In this document: positions 10,524-20,603 of the stretch, piece after piece
How the letters are laid out: every line of letters starts with the position of its first letter
Numbering within the stretch: the stretch's first letter is position 1
NCBI GenBank assembly: GCA_022823165.1
Contig: JAJDXR010000046.1
Span: 47,128-111,127 of the forward strand
Direction of reading: 5' to 3'
DNA from: Anaerolineae bacterium
GTDB taxonomy: Bacteria; Chloroflexota; Anaerolineae; Aggregatilineales; Phototrophicaceae
DNA: 64,000 bases
Notes under the pieces: generated by a model
Seen by the model: only the letters and a program-made list of their open reading frames with translations
Database searches by the model: none
Told to the model about the DNA's origin: nothing
Translations under genes and position numbers: made by a program

Positions 10524-11150
10524 ATGACTATGAGTCTGAACGTTTCCACGCATCCACTGGTCAAACACAAATTGACGCTCCTGCGCGACACAGCCACCGA
10601 CCACCGCAAGTTCCGTGAATTGGCGCGTGAATTGGCGCTGCTGCTCTGTTACGAAGCCACGCAAGACCTGAGCCTTGAGCCCGCGGTGGTCAACACGCCC
10701 ATGGGAGAAGCGACCGGCTCGCTCGCAAGCGAAATTATCGGAGTCGTGCCGATTCTGCGCGCCGGCCTGGGGCTGGTGGATGGCATTCAGGAGCTGCTGC
10801 CGGCCGTGCAAGTCTGGCATATTGGGCTCTACCGCGATGAGGAAACTTTGCGGCCGGTCGAGTATTACAACAAACTGCCGGACGCGCCCACGGTGCAGTT
10901 GTGTTTGGTGCTGGATCCTATGCTGGCGACGGGCGGCTCGGGCATAGCGACCATCAATATACTCAAACGCTGGGGCGCCAAACGCATCAAATTCCTCGGC
11001 ATTCTGGCCGCCCCGGAAGGTGTGCAGGCGCTGTCAGAAGCTCATCCGGATGTCCCCATACATGTCGCTGAGCTGGACGAGCGGCTGAACGAAATCGGCT
11101 TTATTGTTCCCGGCCTCGGCGATGCCGGCGACCGCATGTTTGGCACCTGA
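10524..11150 (+). CDS. upp: Uracil phosphoribosyltransferase
   Basis: Salvages uracil to UMP with PRPP. I chose the ATG at 10524, nine bases after AAGGA; this gives 208 aa, the usual family length, whereas the open frame back to 10473 adds an unlikely basic tail. The PRPP-binding motif DPMLATGGS and the C-terminal uracil-binding segment ([12 protein letters not shown]) are intact. The stop overlaps the next start (TGATG), coupling it to the WecA/TagO-like gene. Confidence 0.97.
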   Translation: MTMSLNVSTHPLVKHKLTLLRDTATDHRKFRELARELALLLCYEATQDLSLEPAVVNTPMGEATGSLASEIIGVVPILRAGLGLVDGIQELLPAVQVWHIGLYRDEETLRPVEYYNKLPDAPTVQLCLVLDPMLATGGSGIATINILKRWGAKRIKFLGILAAPEGVQALSEAHPDVPIHVAELDERLNEIGFIVPGLGDAGDRMFGT

Positions 11151-12214
11151 TGCTGCGGCTATTCGCTTTTGTCATCGTTTTTAATACGGCGCTGGCGACG
11201 ACGCTGCTGGCGATACCCGTCGCGCGTTATCTCAGTTTTCGTTTTGGGGTGACCTCGGTGCCCGGCGGGCGTCGCCAGGAACGGGTCGCCATGCCAAAAT
11301 TGGGCGGGATGGTGATCTTTCTCGGCTTCATGGCCGGCATCATCGTCGCCCAATTCGTGGCGATTGAGCGTCAAGACCCCAATGAAATCACGCGCTTGGT
11401 CGGCTTGGTAGTCGGCGGCGGCCTGATTTTCATTCTGGGGCTAATCGACGACGTCTTTGACCTGAACTATATTCAGATCTTCATCGGTCAGGCGCTTGCG
11501 TCAGGCATCGCCATCGCCTTCCAGATCTTTATCGAATTCTTCAACAATCCGCTGACCGGCTCGCAAACCGATCCCTGGCCGCCCGTTATCACTGTGGCGC
11601 TGACCCTGTTTTGGCTGGTGTTGATGATGAATACGGTGAATCTGCTGGACGGATCTGACGGCTTGGCGGGCGGCATCGCCCTGATCGCCGGCGCTGTGCT
11701 TTTCCTCAACAGCGCCTTTCGCCTGGCGCCGCCGCAGACCAGCGTGAGCCTGCTGCCACTGGCGCTGACTGGCGCCCTAGCCGGCTTTCTAATCTATAAC
11801 TCTTACCCAGCCCGCATCTATATGGGCGGCAGCGCCTGGTTTCTGGGTTATGTACTGGGCGCGCTGAGCATCATCGGGGGCGCCAAAATGGCGACTATTC
11901 TGCTGGTTATGGGCTTGCCGCTGATGGACCTCGGCTGGCAGATTTTCAACCGCCTGCGCAGCGGCGCCAATCCCTTTCGCGGAGATCGCGGTCATCTGCA
12001 TTTTCGCCTGCAGGACACCGGCTTGATGACGCCGCGGCAGATTGCGCTGTCCTATTACACCGTTTGCGCCTTCTTCGGTTTTCTGACGCTGGTAACGACC
12101 AGCCAAATGTTTAAGTTTATCGCCTTCGCAGTCATGCTGATTTGCATCGCTATCGGCTTTGTTGTGGTTGGGCGCTTGTCAGCTCTGGACGAAGATTACA
12201 CATCATCGTCGTAA
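11150..12214 (+). CDS. Undecaprenyl-phosphate sugar-1-phosphate transferase (WecA/TagO/MraY family)
   Basis: A polytopic (about ten-helix) membrane enzyme, 354 aa, of the polyprenyl-phosphate HexNAc-1-P transferase family; it would start a lipid-linked glycan such as teichoic-acid-like or capsular polymer. Signatures: DDVFDL (catalytic Asp pair), NTVNLLDGSDGLAGG and the RGHLHFRL loop, which marks the WecA/TagO branch rather than MraY. Its start overlaps the upp stop by one base. Substrate is probably UDP-GlcNAc by family. Confidence 0.92.
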   Translation: MLRLFAFVIVFNTALATTLLAIPVARYLSFRFGVTSVPGGRRQERVAMPKLGGMVIFLGFMAGIIVAQFVAIERQDPNEITRLVGLVVGGGLIFILGLIDDVFDLNYIQIFIGQALASGIAIAFQIFIEFFNNPLTGSQTDPWPPVITVALTLFWLVLMMNTVNLLDGSDGLAGGIALIAGAVLFLNSAFRLAPPQTSVSLLPLALTGALAGFLIYNSYPARIYMGGSAWFLGYVLGALSIIGGAKMATILLVMGLPLMDLGWQIFNRLRSGANPFRGDRGHLHFRLQDTGLMTPRQIALSYYTVCAFFGFLTLVTTSQMFKFIAFAVMLICIAIGFVVVGRLSALDEDYTSSS

Positions 12215-13773
12215 TAGCCGTCATCCTGGTCAAAGGCGTCCGCATCGCTCAGGTCTTCGTATTCCAGCTCGCTGGATGCAGCCGCTTCTTTGCCACCCGC
12301 GCGCCTTTCTTTCTGCGATGGTTTCGGCGCCGGGCGCGTTTGACTGGCGCCGCGCCGGTCGCTGCCGCGGGTCGCCGCCGTGTTTCTGAGCGCGTTTTCG
12401 GCGGCGCCGTCTATTGCATCCGCTGCTGAAAATTCGGACGTTGCCGCGGCCGCATCGTCCGCCGACGCTCGCTGATCGGAGCCCGCGCTTTTGACAAATG
12501 GACGCGAGAAAGGCTCGCCGTCGACTTCGTCGGGCGCTTCAAGCCAGTCATCGGCGGCGCCAGCCGGCGATGACTGCGTGGCAAATGGACGCGCGAAGGG
12601 CGCCGCGCTACCATGGTCAAGGTCGGCGAACGTGGACATGGACTCGCCCCCTGAGTCATCGCTTATCCGCATTGGTTTCGCTGGCGCGCCTTCGTCGATT
12701 GCGCTGGGCCGAGGCTCTGCGGCGCGCGGGAGTCTAGAGGGCGCGGTCGGTCTTCGGTCTTCCACCGAGTCAGCCACCGGTTGACGCCCCATGTCCATCA
12801 TGTTCACCACTGCTACGGCTTGGCGGCTGATTGGCTCGCGCCCCGGCGGACCGGGAATCGGCAGCCTTAGGTCGTAGATTGATTTGGCTGGCGCCGCCTG
12901 AGCCGCTGCTGAGCCGGTGGCTGGTTGCGGTCGCGCTGGCGCCGGGGCGGTCGGGGCTGTTTTAGGCTCGTCGCCGTCCAGCGTGATCAGCCTGCCATCG
13001 CGAAAGGTAGCGCTGCGACTGCCAATACGCTCGGTGGCGGCTTCCAGCGCCCCCAGAACTAATACGCAGCTGATGTTCAGCAGCGTAACCTGCGCGAGAA
13101 TAAGCGCGAGGCCGCGCAGCAAGCCTTCAATAGCCAGCGCGACTGCGGGATTGGCAGTATTGAAGGCCCGCCACGTGCCGAAGCAGATCGCCAGCAGCGC
13201 CAGCTGCGGCAAGACTTTCTCCGCTGCGCTGAGCTTCACGGGTAGGGCGGGGAAGCTGCAATTGGCGATTGTGAAGACGATGTAAAGCCACAGCCAGAAG
13301 TTCGCTGTCTGCGTCAATGAGGTGATAGCGGCGCCCAAATCGCTAACGCTGCCCGTCGGGGCTGGCAACATAGATCCGCTGACAGGAAACAAGGCTGCCG
13401 AGATCGCCCAGAGCGCGGCCAGCCCCGACGCCAGCGGACTCAAGGAAGTCAGGATCAGCTTGATGCGGCCGCTTTCCGGAGCGACGCGAATGAAGCTCAG
13501 ACGCAGCTCGCTTATATTCTGCCCTTCGGGAAATCGCAGCGATCCCTCAGCCCGCGCATTGAGCGCGCCGGCCGTCAGCCACAGCGTCAGCTCGCGCAGC
13601 AAGAGGCCTGGCAAGAATATGATGTAATAAAGTACGGTCGTTACTTGGAAATCACTGGTCAGCAGCCAGCCGACCTTAAAAATGTGTTGATGCAGCCAGC
13701 GTTCGAGTTGGCGAAAGATCAGGCCGAGCAGCCCCAGACCAATGACCAGGGCGAGGAAATCCAGGTCTCTCAG
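12196..13773 (-). CDS. Membrane protein, degenerate M50-like, with long acidic C-terminal tail
   Basis: The frame contains about six hydrophobic segments in the first half and a disordered tail of about 250 residues ending in a strongly acidic stretch. The first ATG/GTG/TTG is a TTG at 13612, but coherent membrane-protein sequence continues upstream (for example VIGLGLLGLIF) almost to the frame's stop at 13807. The likeliest start is CTG at 13771-13773, eight bases after AAAGG and one base after the tpiA stop. The segment FLPGLLLRELTLW resembles the HExxH helix of M50 (site-2) peptidases with the metal ligands replaced. No function assigned. Last gene of the gap-pgk-tpiA operon; its 3' end overlaps the wecA-like gene by 19 bp. 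Confidence 0.75.
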   Translation of the reverse strand: MRDLDFLALVIGLGLLGLIFRQLERWLHQHIFKVGWLLTSDFQVTTVLYYIIFLPGLLLRELTLWLTAGALNARAEGSLRFPEGQNISELRLSFIRVAPESGRIKLILTSLSPLASGLAALWAISAALFPVSGSMLPAPTGSVSDLGAAITSLTQTANFWLWLYIVFTIANCSFPALPVKLSAAEKVLPQLALLAICFGTWRAFNTANPAVALAIEGLLRGLALILAQVTLLNISCVLVLGALEAATERIGSRSATFRDGRLITLDGDEPKTAPTAPAPARPQPATGSAAAQAAPAKSIYDLRLPIPGPPGREPISRQAVAVVNMMDMGRQPVADSVEDRRPTAPSRLPRAAEPRPSAIDEGAPAKPMRISDDSGGESMSTFADLDHGSAAPFARPFATQSSPAGAADDWLEAPDEVDGEPFSRPFVKSAGSDQRASADDAAAATSEFSAADAIDGAAENALRNTAATRGSDRRGASQTRPAPKPSQKERRAGGKEAAASSELEYEDLSDADAFDQDDGYYDDDV

Positions 13774-13774
13774 A

Positions 13775-14548
13775 TCAGGAACCTTTGACTCTTGCTGCGA
13801 TTTCGATCAGCGCAGCGAAGTCCCGCGTTTGCAGAGAAGCGCCGCCAACCAATGCCCCGTCTATATTGGGCTGCGACATGAATTCCTCCATGTTGCCGGG
13901 TTTGACGCTGCCGCCGTATTGAATGCGCAGCGCATCGGCGATGGCATCGCTGTAGAGCGCGCGAATCGTATCGCGAACCGCCGACTTGATGATGGCGTCC
14001 GCTTGTTCGCCGCTGGCGCTGCGGCCGCTGCCGATTGCCCAGATCGGTTCGTAGGCGATGACCACCCGCTGCATGTCATCCGCTGCAATACCAGCGAGCG
14101 CCGCGCTGACTTGCGATTGAACGAAGTCGACCGTTTCACCGGCTTCGTTTTGCGCCAGGCTTTCACCCACCGCGATGATCGGTCGCAGGCCGCAAGCCAG
14201 GCAGGCTTTGGCTTTCCTGTTCACATTTTCGTCGCTTTCGTTGAGGTAGGCGCGGCACTCCGAATGCCCGATGATGACGTAGTCGACATAGGGCTGCACC
14301 ATAGTCGCCGATACTTGCGAGGTGTAGGCGCCGCTCGCTTCCCAGTGCGCATCCTGAGCCGCGACTTTGAGGGCTGATTCAGCCAGCGCGGCCGAGACTG
14401 GTCCAAGCGCAAGCAACGTCGGCGCAACCACGCGCTCTACCTTGTCATAAGCCTGGACCATGGGACCAAGCTCTTGAACAAAAGCAACTGCCTCCTCCGG
14501 CGACTTGTGCATCTTCCAGTTGCCGGCGATGATTGCTGTTCTGGGCAT
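13775..14548 (-). CDS. tpiA: Triosephosphate isomerase
   Basis: Interconverts dihydroxyacetone phosphate and glyceraldehyde 3-phosphate. The 257-aa TIM barrel keeps Lys12 (GNWKM), His95 (IIGHSE) and Glu167 (AYEPIWAIG), and the phosphate-binding YGGSVKPGN and VGGASL loops. The usual GHSERR is GHSECR here, a small change. Follows pgk in a glycolytic operon. Confidence 0.98.
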   Translation of the reverse strand: MPRTAIIAGNWKMHKSPEEAVAFVQELGPMVQAYDKVERVVAPTLLALGPVSAALAESALKVAAQDAHWEASGAYTSQVSATMVQPYVDYVIIGHSECRAYLNESDENVNRKAKACLACGLRPIIAVGESLAQNEAGETVDFVQSQVSAALAGIAADDMQRVVIAYEPIWAIGSGRSASGEQADAIIKSAVRDTIRALYSDAIADALRIQYGGSVKPGNMEEFMSQPNIDGALVGGASLQTRDFAALIEIAARVKGS

Positions 14549-14634
14549 ATTCCGCTCCTAAATGACGAGGCGAACTCAAGGTTATTCTATAGCTGCGGGG
14601 CGGCATTGCGCCAGCGCGCAGCGCGAGAATTGAG

Positions 14635-15822
14635 TTATTTGTCGGCCAAAGCCGCGATTCCGGGCAGCGTCTTGCCTTCCAGCAACTCCAGGCTGGCGCC
14701 GCCGCCGGTTGAGATATGCGACATTTTCTCCGCCAAGCCGGCCTGCTCGGCAGCCGCGGCTGAGTCCCCGCCGCCGATGATTGTGGTTGCGCCTTTGGAC
14801 GTCTGCTCGGCCAGCGCTTCCGCCAGGCCGAAAGTTCCCTGCGCGAATGTCGGCATCTCAAAGACGCCCATGGGCCCGTTCCAGACGATTGTGCCGGCGC
14901 CTTCCAGCGCATGTCGATACTGGGCGACAGTCTCAGGGCCGATATCCAGCGCTTGCCAGCCGGCCGGCAGATCGGCGTCGGCCATGACAACCTCGTTTTC
15001 GGCGTCGTTTTGGAAGGCAGCGGCAATGCGTTGATCGGCCGGCAATTGCAGTTTCGCGCCGGCAGCGTCCAGCAGCTCGCGGGCGATAGCCAGCGCATCC
15101 GATTCGACTAGCGAAGCGGCCATGTAACGGCCTTGCGCGGCGAAAAATGTATTGGCCATGCCACCGCCGACCAACAGTTTGTCCACTTTGCTCAGCAGGG
15201 CTTGGATGACGTCAATCTTGCCGGAGACCTTGGCGCCGCCCAGTATGGCGATGAAGGGGCGGCGCGGAGCTTCCAGCGCAGTCGCCAGGTAATCCAGCTC
15301 TCGCTCAAGCAGCAGGCCCGCGACCGCCTCAAGCTGCGCCGCTACGCCGACATTCGAGGCGTGCGCGCGATGGGCTGTCCCAAAGGCGTCGTTGACGTAG
15401 ATATCCCCGTGCAGCGCCAATTCTCGCGCGAAATCGCTGTCGTTCGTGGTTTCAGCCGCATGAAAGCGGGTATTCTCGAGCAGCGCGATCCCGCCTGCCG
15501 GCAGCGCTGCCAGCGCGTTCATCGCTTTGTTTCCAATGCAGTCGTCAGCGAAAGCGACAGCGCGATCCAAGAGGAGCGACAATGCTTCCGCTACCGGCGC
15601 CAGGGACAGCTCCGGCGCGCGCTGGCCTTTGGGGCGGCCCAGATGCGACATCAGAATCAGCGATTTGGGCTTGCGATCCAGGATAAAGCGGATGGTGGGC
15701 AAAGCCGCTTGTATGCGGGTATCGTCCGTAATAGCCCCTTCAGCCAACGGAACATTAAAATCCACCCGCATAAGCACGCGCTTGCGGGCCAGCTCGACAT
15801 CACGAACAGTTTTTTTGTTCAT
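14635..15822 (-). CDS. pgk: Phosphoglycerate kinase
   Basis: Transfers phosphate from 1,3-bisphosphoglycerate to ADP. I start at the ATG at 15820-15822 ([11 protein letters not shown]), which fits the family N-terminus and gives 395 aa; the frame is open further upstream but that part is not family-like. Visible blocks: [32 protein letters not shown] and the C-terminal GGGDSAAA nucleotide loop. Second gene of gap-pgk-tpiA. Confidence 0.97.
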   Translation of the reverse strand: MNKKTVRDVELARKRVLMRVDFNVPLAEGAITDDTRIQAALPTIRFILDRKPKSLILMSHLGRPKGQRAPELSLAPVAEALSLLLDRAVAFADDCIGNKAMNALAALPAGGIALLENTRFHAAETTNDSDFARELALHGDIYVNDAFGTAHRAHASNVGVAAQLEAVAGLLLERELDYLATALEAPRRPFIAILGGAKVSGKIDVIQALLSKVDKLLVGGGMANTFFAAQGRYMAASLVESDALAIARELLDAAGAKLQLPADQRIAAAFQNDAENEVVMADADLPAGWQALDIGPETVAQYRHALEGAGTIVWNGPMGVFEMPTFAQGTFGLAEALAEQTSKGATTIIGGGDSAAAAEQAGLAEKMSHISTGGGASLELLEGKTLPGIAALADK

Positions 15823-15881
15823 GCCACCTGCTCCCTGAATTGCCGGCGAGCGCGGCCAGCGAAGCGCGTTTGCGGCTAAGC

Positions 15882-16889
15882 CTAGAGTCGGTCTCCGACG
15901 AATTTGGTCAAATCGGCCGTCCGGCAGGAGTAGCCCCACTCATTGTCGTACCAGGTGATGACCTTCACCAGATTGCCGGCGACGTCTGTCGCCAGGGCGT
16001 CAATCACACTCGAATGTGGATTGCCGATGTAGTCGGTGGAAACCAGCGGTTCGTGAGACACGTCCAGGTAGCCATTCATGGGACCGGCCGCGGCTTCTTC
16101 AAAGGCGTCGATTAATTCAGGCTTGCTGGGTACGCGGTCGACGCTGGCGACAAAATCCACCAGCGAACCGGTCGGCGTGGGCACGCGCACGGCCATGCCA
16201 TCGAACTTGCCTTGCAATTCGGGAACCACCAGCGCGACTGCCTGAGCGGCGCCGGTCGTAGTAGGTATCATATTCACGGCTGCGGCTCTGGCGCGGCGCA
16301 AATCGCTGTGCGGCAGGTCGAGTATGCTCTGGTCGTTGGTATAGCTGTGAATGGTCGTCATGAAACCCTGCTGAATGCCGAAAGCGTCGTTGACGACTTT
16401 GGCCGGCGGCGCCAGGCAATTGGTCGTGCAGGACGCATTGGACAAAATGTGATGGGCATCGGCATCGTATTTGTCTTGATTCACACCGAGCACGATGGTG
16501 ATGTCTTCGCCTTTTGCCGGCGCGGAAATGATCACCTTTTTGGCGCCAGCGCTGATGTGCTTTGAGGCGCTGGCTTTGTCGCGAAAAATGCCCGTGCTTT
16601 CTATCACCACGTCGACGCCCAGGTCGCCCCAAGGCAGCCGCGCCGGATCGCGCTCTGAGAGCGCCTTGATCTCGCGCCCGTCGACGATCAAGGCGCCATC
16701 GGCGACCTCTACCGTCCCGGGAAACACGCCGTAATTGGAGTCATAACGGAATAGATGCGCCATTGTGTTTATGTCGCCCAAATCGTTAAAGGCAATCACA
16801 TCGATTTCACCCGGATAATTCTCGAGCGTGGCTTTGAGGACTTGCCGCCCGATGCGCCCGAATCCGTTGATGCCAGCACGTATCGCCAT
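15882..16889 (-). CDS. gap: Type I glyceraldehyde-3-phosphate dehydrogenase
   Basis: Oxidative phosphorylation of glyceraldehyde 3-phosphate. The start at 16887-16889 ([15 protein letters not shown]) lies seven bases after GAGGAGAA; length 335 aa. The catalytic Cys154 is in SNASCTTNC, and the C-terminal WYDNEWGYS motif is present. First gene of the glycolytic operon with pgk, tpiA and the M50-like membrane protein. Confidence 0.97.
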   Translation of the reverse strand: MAIRAGINGFGRIGRQVLKATLENYPGEIDVIAFNDLGDINTMAHLFRYDSNYGVFPGTVEVADGALIVDGREIKALSERDPARLPWGDLGVDVVIESTGIFRDKASASKHISAGAKKVIISAPAKGEDITIVLGVNQDKYDADAHHILSNASCTTNCLAPPAKVVNDAFGIQQGFMTTIHSYTNDQSILDLPHSDLRRARAAAVNMIPTTTGAAQAVALVVPELQGKFDGMAVRVPTPTGSLVDFVASVDRVPSKPELIDAFEEAAAGPMNGYLDVSHEPLVSTDYIGNPHSSVIDALATDVAGNLVKVITWYDNEWGYSCRTADLTKFVGDRL

Positions 16890-17096
16890 TATCGTTTCTC
16901 CTCGCGTCCTGTCCTGTGAAGTCTGCCCATTTATCACACCAGCTTAGTGCAGACTGAGCAATAATAACATGCTGAACTGCGCTCCATTCGCTCGCAGGCC
17001 GGCAAATTTCACTAGGTGGAACCAGGCGCTTGCCTAGAGAGTCCGCCAATGCTGACGCGCCCGCGGGGCGGCGGACGCGGTTTGGGCTGCGCTAGC

Positions 17097-18011
17097 TCAA
17101 GCGCCGGCAGCGGACGAGTAGGCGAGCAATTCAGTTAGCGGGATGGCCTGCATATTCCAATCGTCGAGTAAATCGGCGATGGCGGGAGCGGCCAGCAAAG
17201 TCGCCTTCAGCGCGTGATGCAAGATGATGGAGCCGGGGCGCAGGTAAGTCTCGTAGCTATGCAGGATTTCTTCGATGCAGGCTTTGGCGCAGCGATCTTT
17301 GTCGCAAACCTCGGCCTGCGCCGCTTGGCTCACCATTTGCGAGTTCGCGGCCTTTTCGGTTGATTCCGGGCAGTCGCAATTATGCACATCTTTCCGGTGG
17401 GTGCAGATCGCGTCTTGAGAATCCAGGCCCCATAGGATCAGCGGCGTATGATACTGCCGGGACAATTCCTTTACAGCGTCAGTGACATGACCGTAGGGCG
17501 GGCGAATGCCGACCGGGGTAAAATCGGCGCCCAGCGCCTGCCGCATCACGCGCAAGGCCGGCTCCATTTCTTCGTGAATCAGTTGCTCCAGGCTGAAGTC
17601 TTTGATGACGCGATGGGTGTACAGGTGGCAGCCAAATTCGTGGCCCATGTCGCGCAGGCGCGGGTATAGATTCTTGTGGCCCGCGGTCGGCCGTACCAGG
17701 TTGTTATTCACGGCATGCCCAATGGGAAACAAGGTAAGGCGAATATCACGCCGGTGAAATTCGCGGCAGATCTGCAGCGTGTAGTACTCGCTCCAAAGGT
17801 CGTCCATGGTCAAGCAGATTCGGCGAGCATTGGTTGCTACGCCACGGATGACAGAACCGAAGCCACCGCTTGATTGCTCGTCCGATTCGCCGGAATGCGC
17901 CAAAAGCGGCGGACTGTTGCTGAGCAAAGAACTCGTTGCCGCGCCCAGCCCCAGGCGCAGGAAGCCGCGGCGTGATATGTTGCTGTCGCGTCGTTGGTCG
18001 GATTTGTACAT
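17097..18011 (-). CDS. Tat-exported polysaccharide deacetylase with Cys/His-rich insertion
   Basis: A NodB-type (CE4-like) deacetylase of 304 aa. The start at 18009-18011 follows AAGGAAA. The N-terminus has a twin-arginine signal (SRRGFLRLG, residues 13-21), so the folded protein is exported. Motif 1 is TMDD (69-71 region, Asp71 as metal ligand), motif 2 is HLYTH (H129, H133) and motif 3 is RPPYG (170-174); the C-terminal IILHH motif is also there. Between motif 3 and that end is a Cys/His cluster (C203, H205, H210, C212, C214, C236, C241, C245) not normal for the family. Likely target is peptidoglycan or a surface glycan; substrate unknown. Confidence 0.88.
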   Translation of the reverse strand: MYKSDQRRDSNISRRGFLRLGLGAATSSLLSNSPPLLAHSGESDEQSSGGFGSVIRGVATNARRICLTMDDLWSEYYTLQICREFHRRDIRLTLFPIGHAVNNNLVRPTAGHKNLYPRLRDMGHEFGCHLYTHRVIKDFSLEQLIHEEMEPALRVMRQALGADFTPVGIRPPYGHVTDAVKELSRQYHTPLILWGLDSQDAICTHRKDVHNCDCPESTEKAANSQMVSQAAQAEVCDKDRCAKACIEEILHSYETYLRPGSIILHHALKATLLAAPAIADLLDDWNMQAIPLTELLAYSSAAGA

Positions 18012-18215
18012 TGCTTTTCCTTGACGTCGGCTGTTAGCGCAATCATTGCGGCCATCAATTGAAAGCGCATGTAGCGCAAGCACGGCTGTTTTCAGCGGTC
18101 AGCCTACTAATATACCACTATCGAGCCATAGTCTGTACTCTTAGCAAGCCAATTGCGAATCCGAGCGCGATCTGATTGCGGCGCGCGTGTTCTCACCTTA
18201 ACTATAACCCAGCTT

Positions 18216-18929
18216 TCAGAAGCCGCGCCGCTGCCAGAGCGACTCCAGCAAGAGAACCGCGACAGCCCCCGTGACGCAGAGACCGCCGATGACCAGGCTG
18301 GCGTCAACAAACAGTCGCTCCGGATAAAGTCGAATCAGGCTGTCCGTAAAAGGAAAACGCCAGCTGCCGGCCGCAAAAAACAATTCGTGAAATCGATCGA
18401 AGGCGCTGTCCCAGGCGGCGGCCGCCACTACCGCCAACATCAAGATCGCAGCCAGCGTAAGGATGGCGCCGCTCCTAACGCCACGTTGCAATGACGGCTG
18501 AAGCTCAGGACGAGCCAAAGCGACAATCAGAGCGGCCGCCAGCGCCACTCCGCAAAGTAAAGCCACAGCAAATATAAATGTGACGATGCGCTTTACGTCC
18601 TCCAGGTGACGCAGCTCATTCGCGTTGAACAGCGGGCAATTTGCGGCGTCCTCAACCGGCCGCCAGCATTTTTCTCGCGGCAGTTGCAGCGCCGCCAGCG
18701 AGGAACTGTCTCCCGCCTGATACAGGTAGTCGATGGCGTATAAGCCGTATTCAAGTCGATCTTGCCTGCTAAAGCCGTATGGATCGGCCGGAAAATCTGG
18801 ACGCTGGTATTCCAGGCGCAGAAACTCGCGAGTCAGCAGGAGCCGTACGCTCGCGGCCACCAGCAGGAAGGGCAGAGCCAGCGTGAAAAACCAGCGCAGA
18901 AGGTAAGCGATGAGTTGCCTGCTATTCAT
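18216..18929 (-). CDS. DUF1461 (TIGR01906-like) integral membrane protein
   Basis: A 237-aa protein with about four membrane helices. It matches the TIGR01906/DUF1461 pattern: LEY...FPADPYGFS early in the extracytoplasmic part, an ELRHLEDVK segment before the second helix, and a W-D-x-x-F-x-x-F-H-x-x-F-F stretch followed by FPFTDSLIRLYPE. Function unknown. Its start overlaps the stop of the spermidine-synthase-like gene by 8 bp, so both are probably translated together. Confidence 0.82.
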   Translation of the reverse strand: MNSRQLIAYLLRWFFTLALPFLLVAASVRLLLTREFLRLEYQRPDFPADPYGFSRQDRLEYGLYAIDYLYQAGDSSSLAALQLPREKCWRPVEDAANCPLFNANELRHLEDVKRIVTFIFAVALLCGVALAAALIVALARPELQPSLQRGVRSGAILTLAAILMLAVVAAAAWDSAFDRFHELFFAAGSWRFPFTDSLIRLYPERLFVDASLVIGGLCVTGAVAVLLLESLWQRRGF

Positions 18930-20502
18930 CAGTCAGCTGAAATTCGACGGCGCGACCCGCCAGCAAGAAGTCGAGCACGATGGAATCGACCAGGCGCTCC
19001 ACCGGCGCCATGTCATCGGTGAATACGATGTCGCTTTCGGCCAGCGGCGCCAGCGCGTCGACCGCATCGTTCATAATGTCATAGAGGCGCGGGTCGACGC
19101 TGTCAACGCGATAGTCCAGGTTCTCACGCAGATTCTGGGCTTGGGTGGCTTGCCGGGTCGCGACCAGGATAGTGTTAAAAGACTGCGGCGCGTCAAGGGC
19201 ATGTACGCTGGGAAAGACCTGCAAGAGCGTACTGCTCAGCGCGTCTACCAAGCGGCGGTCGGTGTCCGTGCGCCCGACGTTGATGGCTGCCGCGCCGTCG
19301 TCTGTCAGCCGCGCCTTCACTTCCTCGAAGAATTCCACGGTCGTCAGGTGCCAGGGGATATAAGGCGGTCGATAGGCGTCGATGCCGATCACGCTGAATT
19401 TGCGATCGATCTGATTAAGCAGAAAGCGCCCGTCGCCGACCTGTGTTGTCAGGCTGGGCATGGAGATTCCGTTCATGTCAAAGAACTCGGCGCCCAGGGC
19501 GACTATCTTGCGGTCAAGCTCAATGCCAACCATCGGCAGATCGCCGTAGATCTCGATGTGCTGCCGCGGGATTGTGCCCGCCGCCAAGCCGATTAGCAGC
19601 AGCGAAGCCACCTCGTCGGCGCGAAAGGGCGGCTCGTTGAAATAGGGCGCCGCCAGAAAATAATCCCAGGCGCCACCATAGAAGACCTCGGTCGCGTGCC
19701 ATTGACTGTGAATGCCTTGCCCTTCGTTCAAGTACAAGTAACGATAGCCGTCGGCATCCTCCTGAACCTGGATATAGTTGTAAGCGCTCTCGCCATCGTA
19801 GCGCAAGCGCGCGCCTGCAGCCGGCTGACGCAAGGGTCCGTCAAGCACGGCAATCGCCAAAAGAGCGACAAGGGCGGGCATAAGCAGATAGCCTAAGGCG
19901 CGGTGCCGGTTGATGCTCAGCAGGCCGATGAAGGCGATGGCATATAGAAGACCGGAAAATAACAGAAATGTCCGCGCAGTGCCGATCTGCGGGATGGTAA
20001 GCAGCACCGGCAGGAAGGCGCCGAACAAACTGCCCAGCGTACTAATGGCGTACACTTGACCGGCGATGCGGCCGCTTGTCGCCACATCGGCCACCGCCAG
20101 GCGAATGACAAATGGCGATACCATGCCCAGCAGGGTCACCGGCAGGGAGAACAAAATCAGAATAACCAGGAAGGAACCCAGCGCCAACGCGGCTTCTGCG
20201 CCGAATACGGCTGTGGCGGCTCGCGTGATGACGGGGCGCCCAACCAGCGGAATCAATGCGCTAAGGAAGGCGGCCCAGAGTATAATTTGCAGCATCACCG
20301 CGGCGCGCGGCAGCTTGTCCGCCAGACGGCCGCCCGCGAAGTAGCCGACAGTCAAATAGAGCAGCATCAGCCCGATGACATTAGCCCAGACCAGGTTGCT
20401 ATTGCCGAATACATTGCCCAGCAGGCGCGACGCCGACAGCTCGATGGCCAAGGTCGTCATGCCACTGAAGAAGGCTATCGCGTACAGGGTTCGCTTGCTC
20501 AT
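18922..20502 (-). CDS. Membrane-fused spermidine synthase-like protein
   Basis: A 526-aa protein. The N-terminal half has about seven hydrophobic helices with an MFS-like feel (for example YFAGGRLADK loop), and the C-terminal half is a Rossmann-fold spermidine-synthase-like domain. The latter contains LLIGLAAGT (SAM-type glycine loop), a GIELDRKIV acidic loop, and IGIDAY in the active-site region. Such 'fused MFS/spermidine synthase' proteins are common in Chloroflexota and Actinobacteriota; whether they make polyamines is uncertain. No SAM decarboxylase gene is nearby. Confidence 0.88.
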   Translation of the reverse strand: MSKRTLYAIAFFSGMTTLAIELSASRLLGNVFGNSNLVWANVIGLMLLYLTVGYFAGGRLADKLPRAAVMLQIILWAAFLSALIPLVGRPVITRAATAVFGAEAALALGSFLVILILFSLPVTLLGMVSPFVIRLAVADVATSGRIAGQVYAISTLGSLFGAFLPVLLTIPQIGTARTFLLFSGLLYAIAFIGLLSINRHRALGYLLMPALVALLAIAVLDGPLRQPAAGARLRYDGESAYNYIQVQEDADGYRYLYLNEGQGIHSQWHATEVFYGGAWDYFLAAPYFNEPPFRADEVASLLLIGLAAGTIPRQHIEIYGDLPMVGIELDRKIVALGAEFFDMNGISMPSLTTQVGDGRFLLNQIDRKFSVIGIDAYRPPYIPWHLTTVEFFEEVKARLTDDGAAAINVGRTDTDRRLVDALSSTLLQVFPSVHALDAPQSFNTILVATRQATQAQNLRENLDYRVDSVDPRLYDIMNDAVDALAPLAESDIVFTDDMAPVERLVDSIVLDFLLAGRAVEFQLTDE

Positions 20503-20603
20503 TAGCGTCTGGTTTCTTTAGGCGCTCATTGCCCGATTCGGATTTAGCCACCCGGGCGGCGCGCGTCGGACACGTATTATGCGACTGCGAAGGAAATAAA
20601 TCA

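Noticed and set aside
15133..15879. Open frame on the plus strand opposite pgk
   Set aside because: Fully antisense to a clear housekeeping gene with intact motifs.
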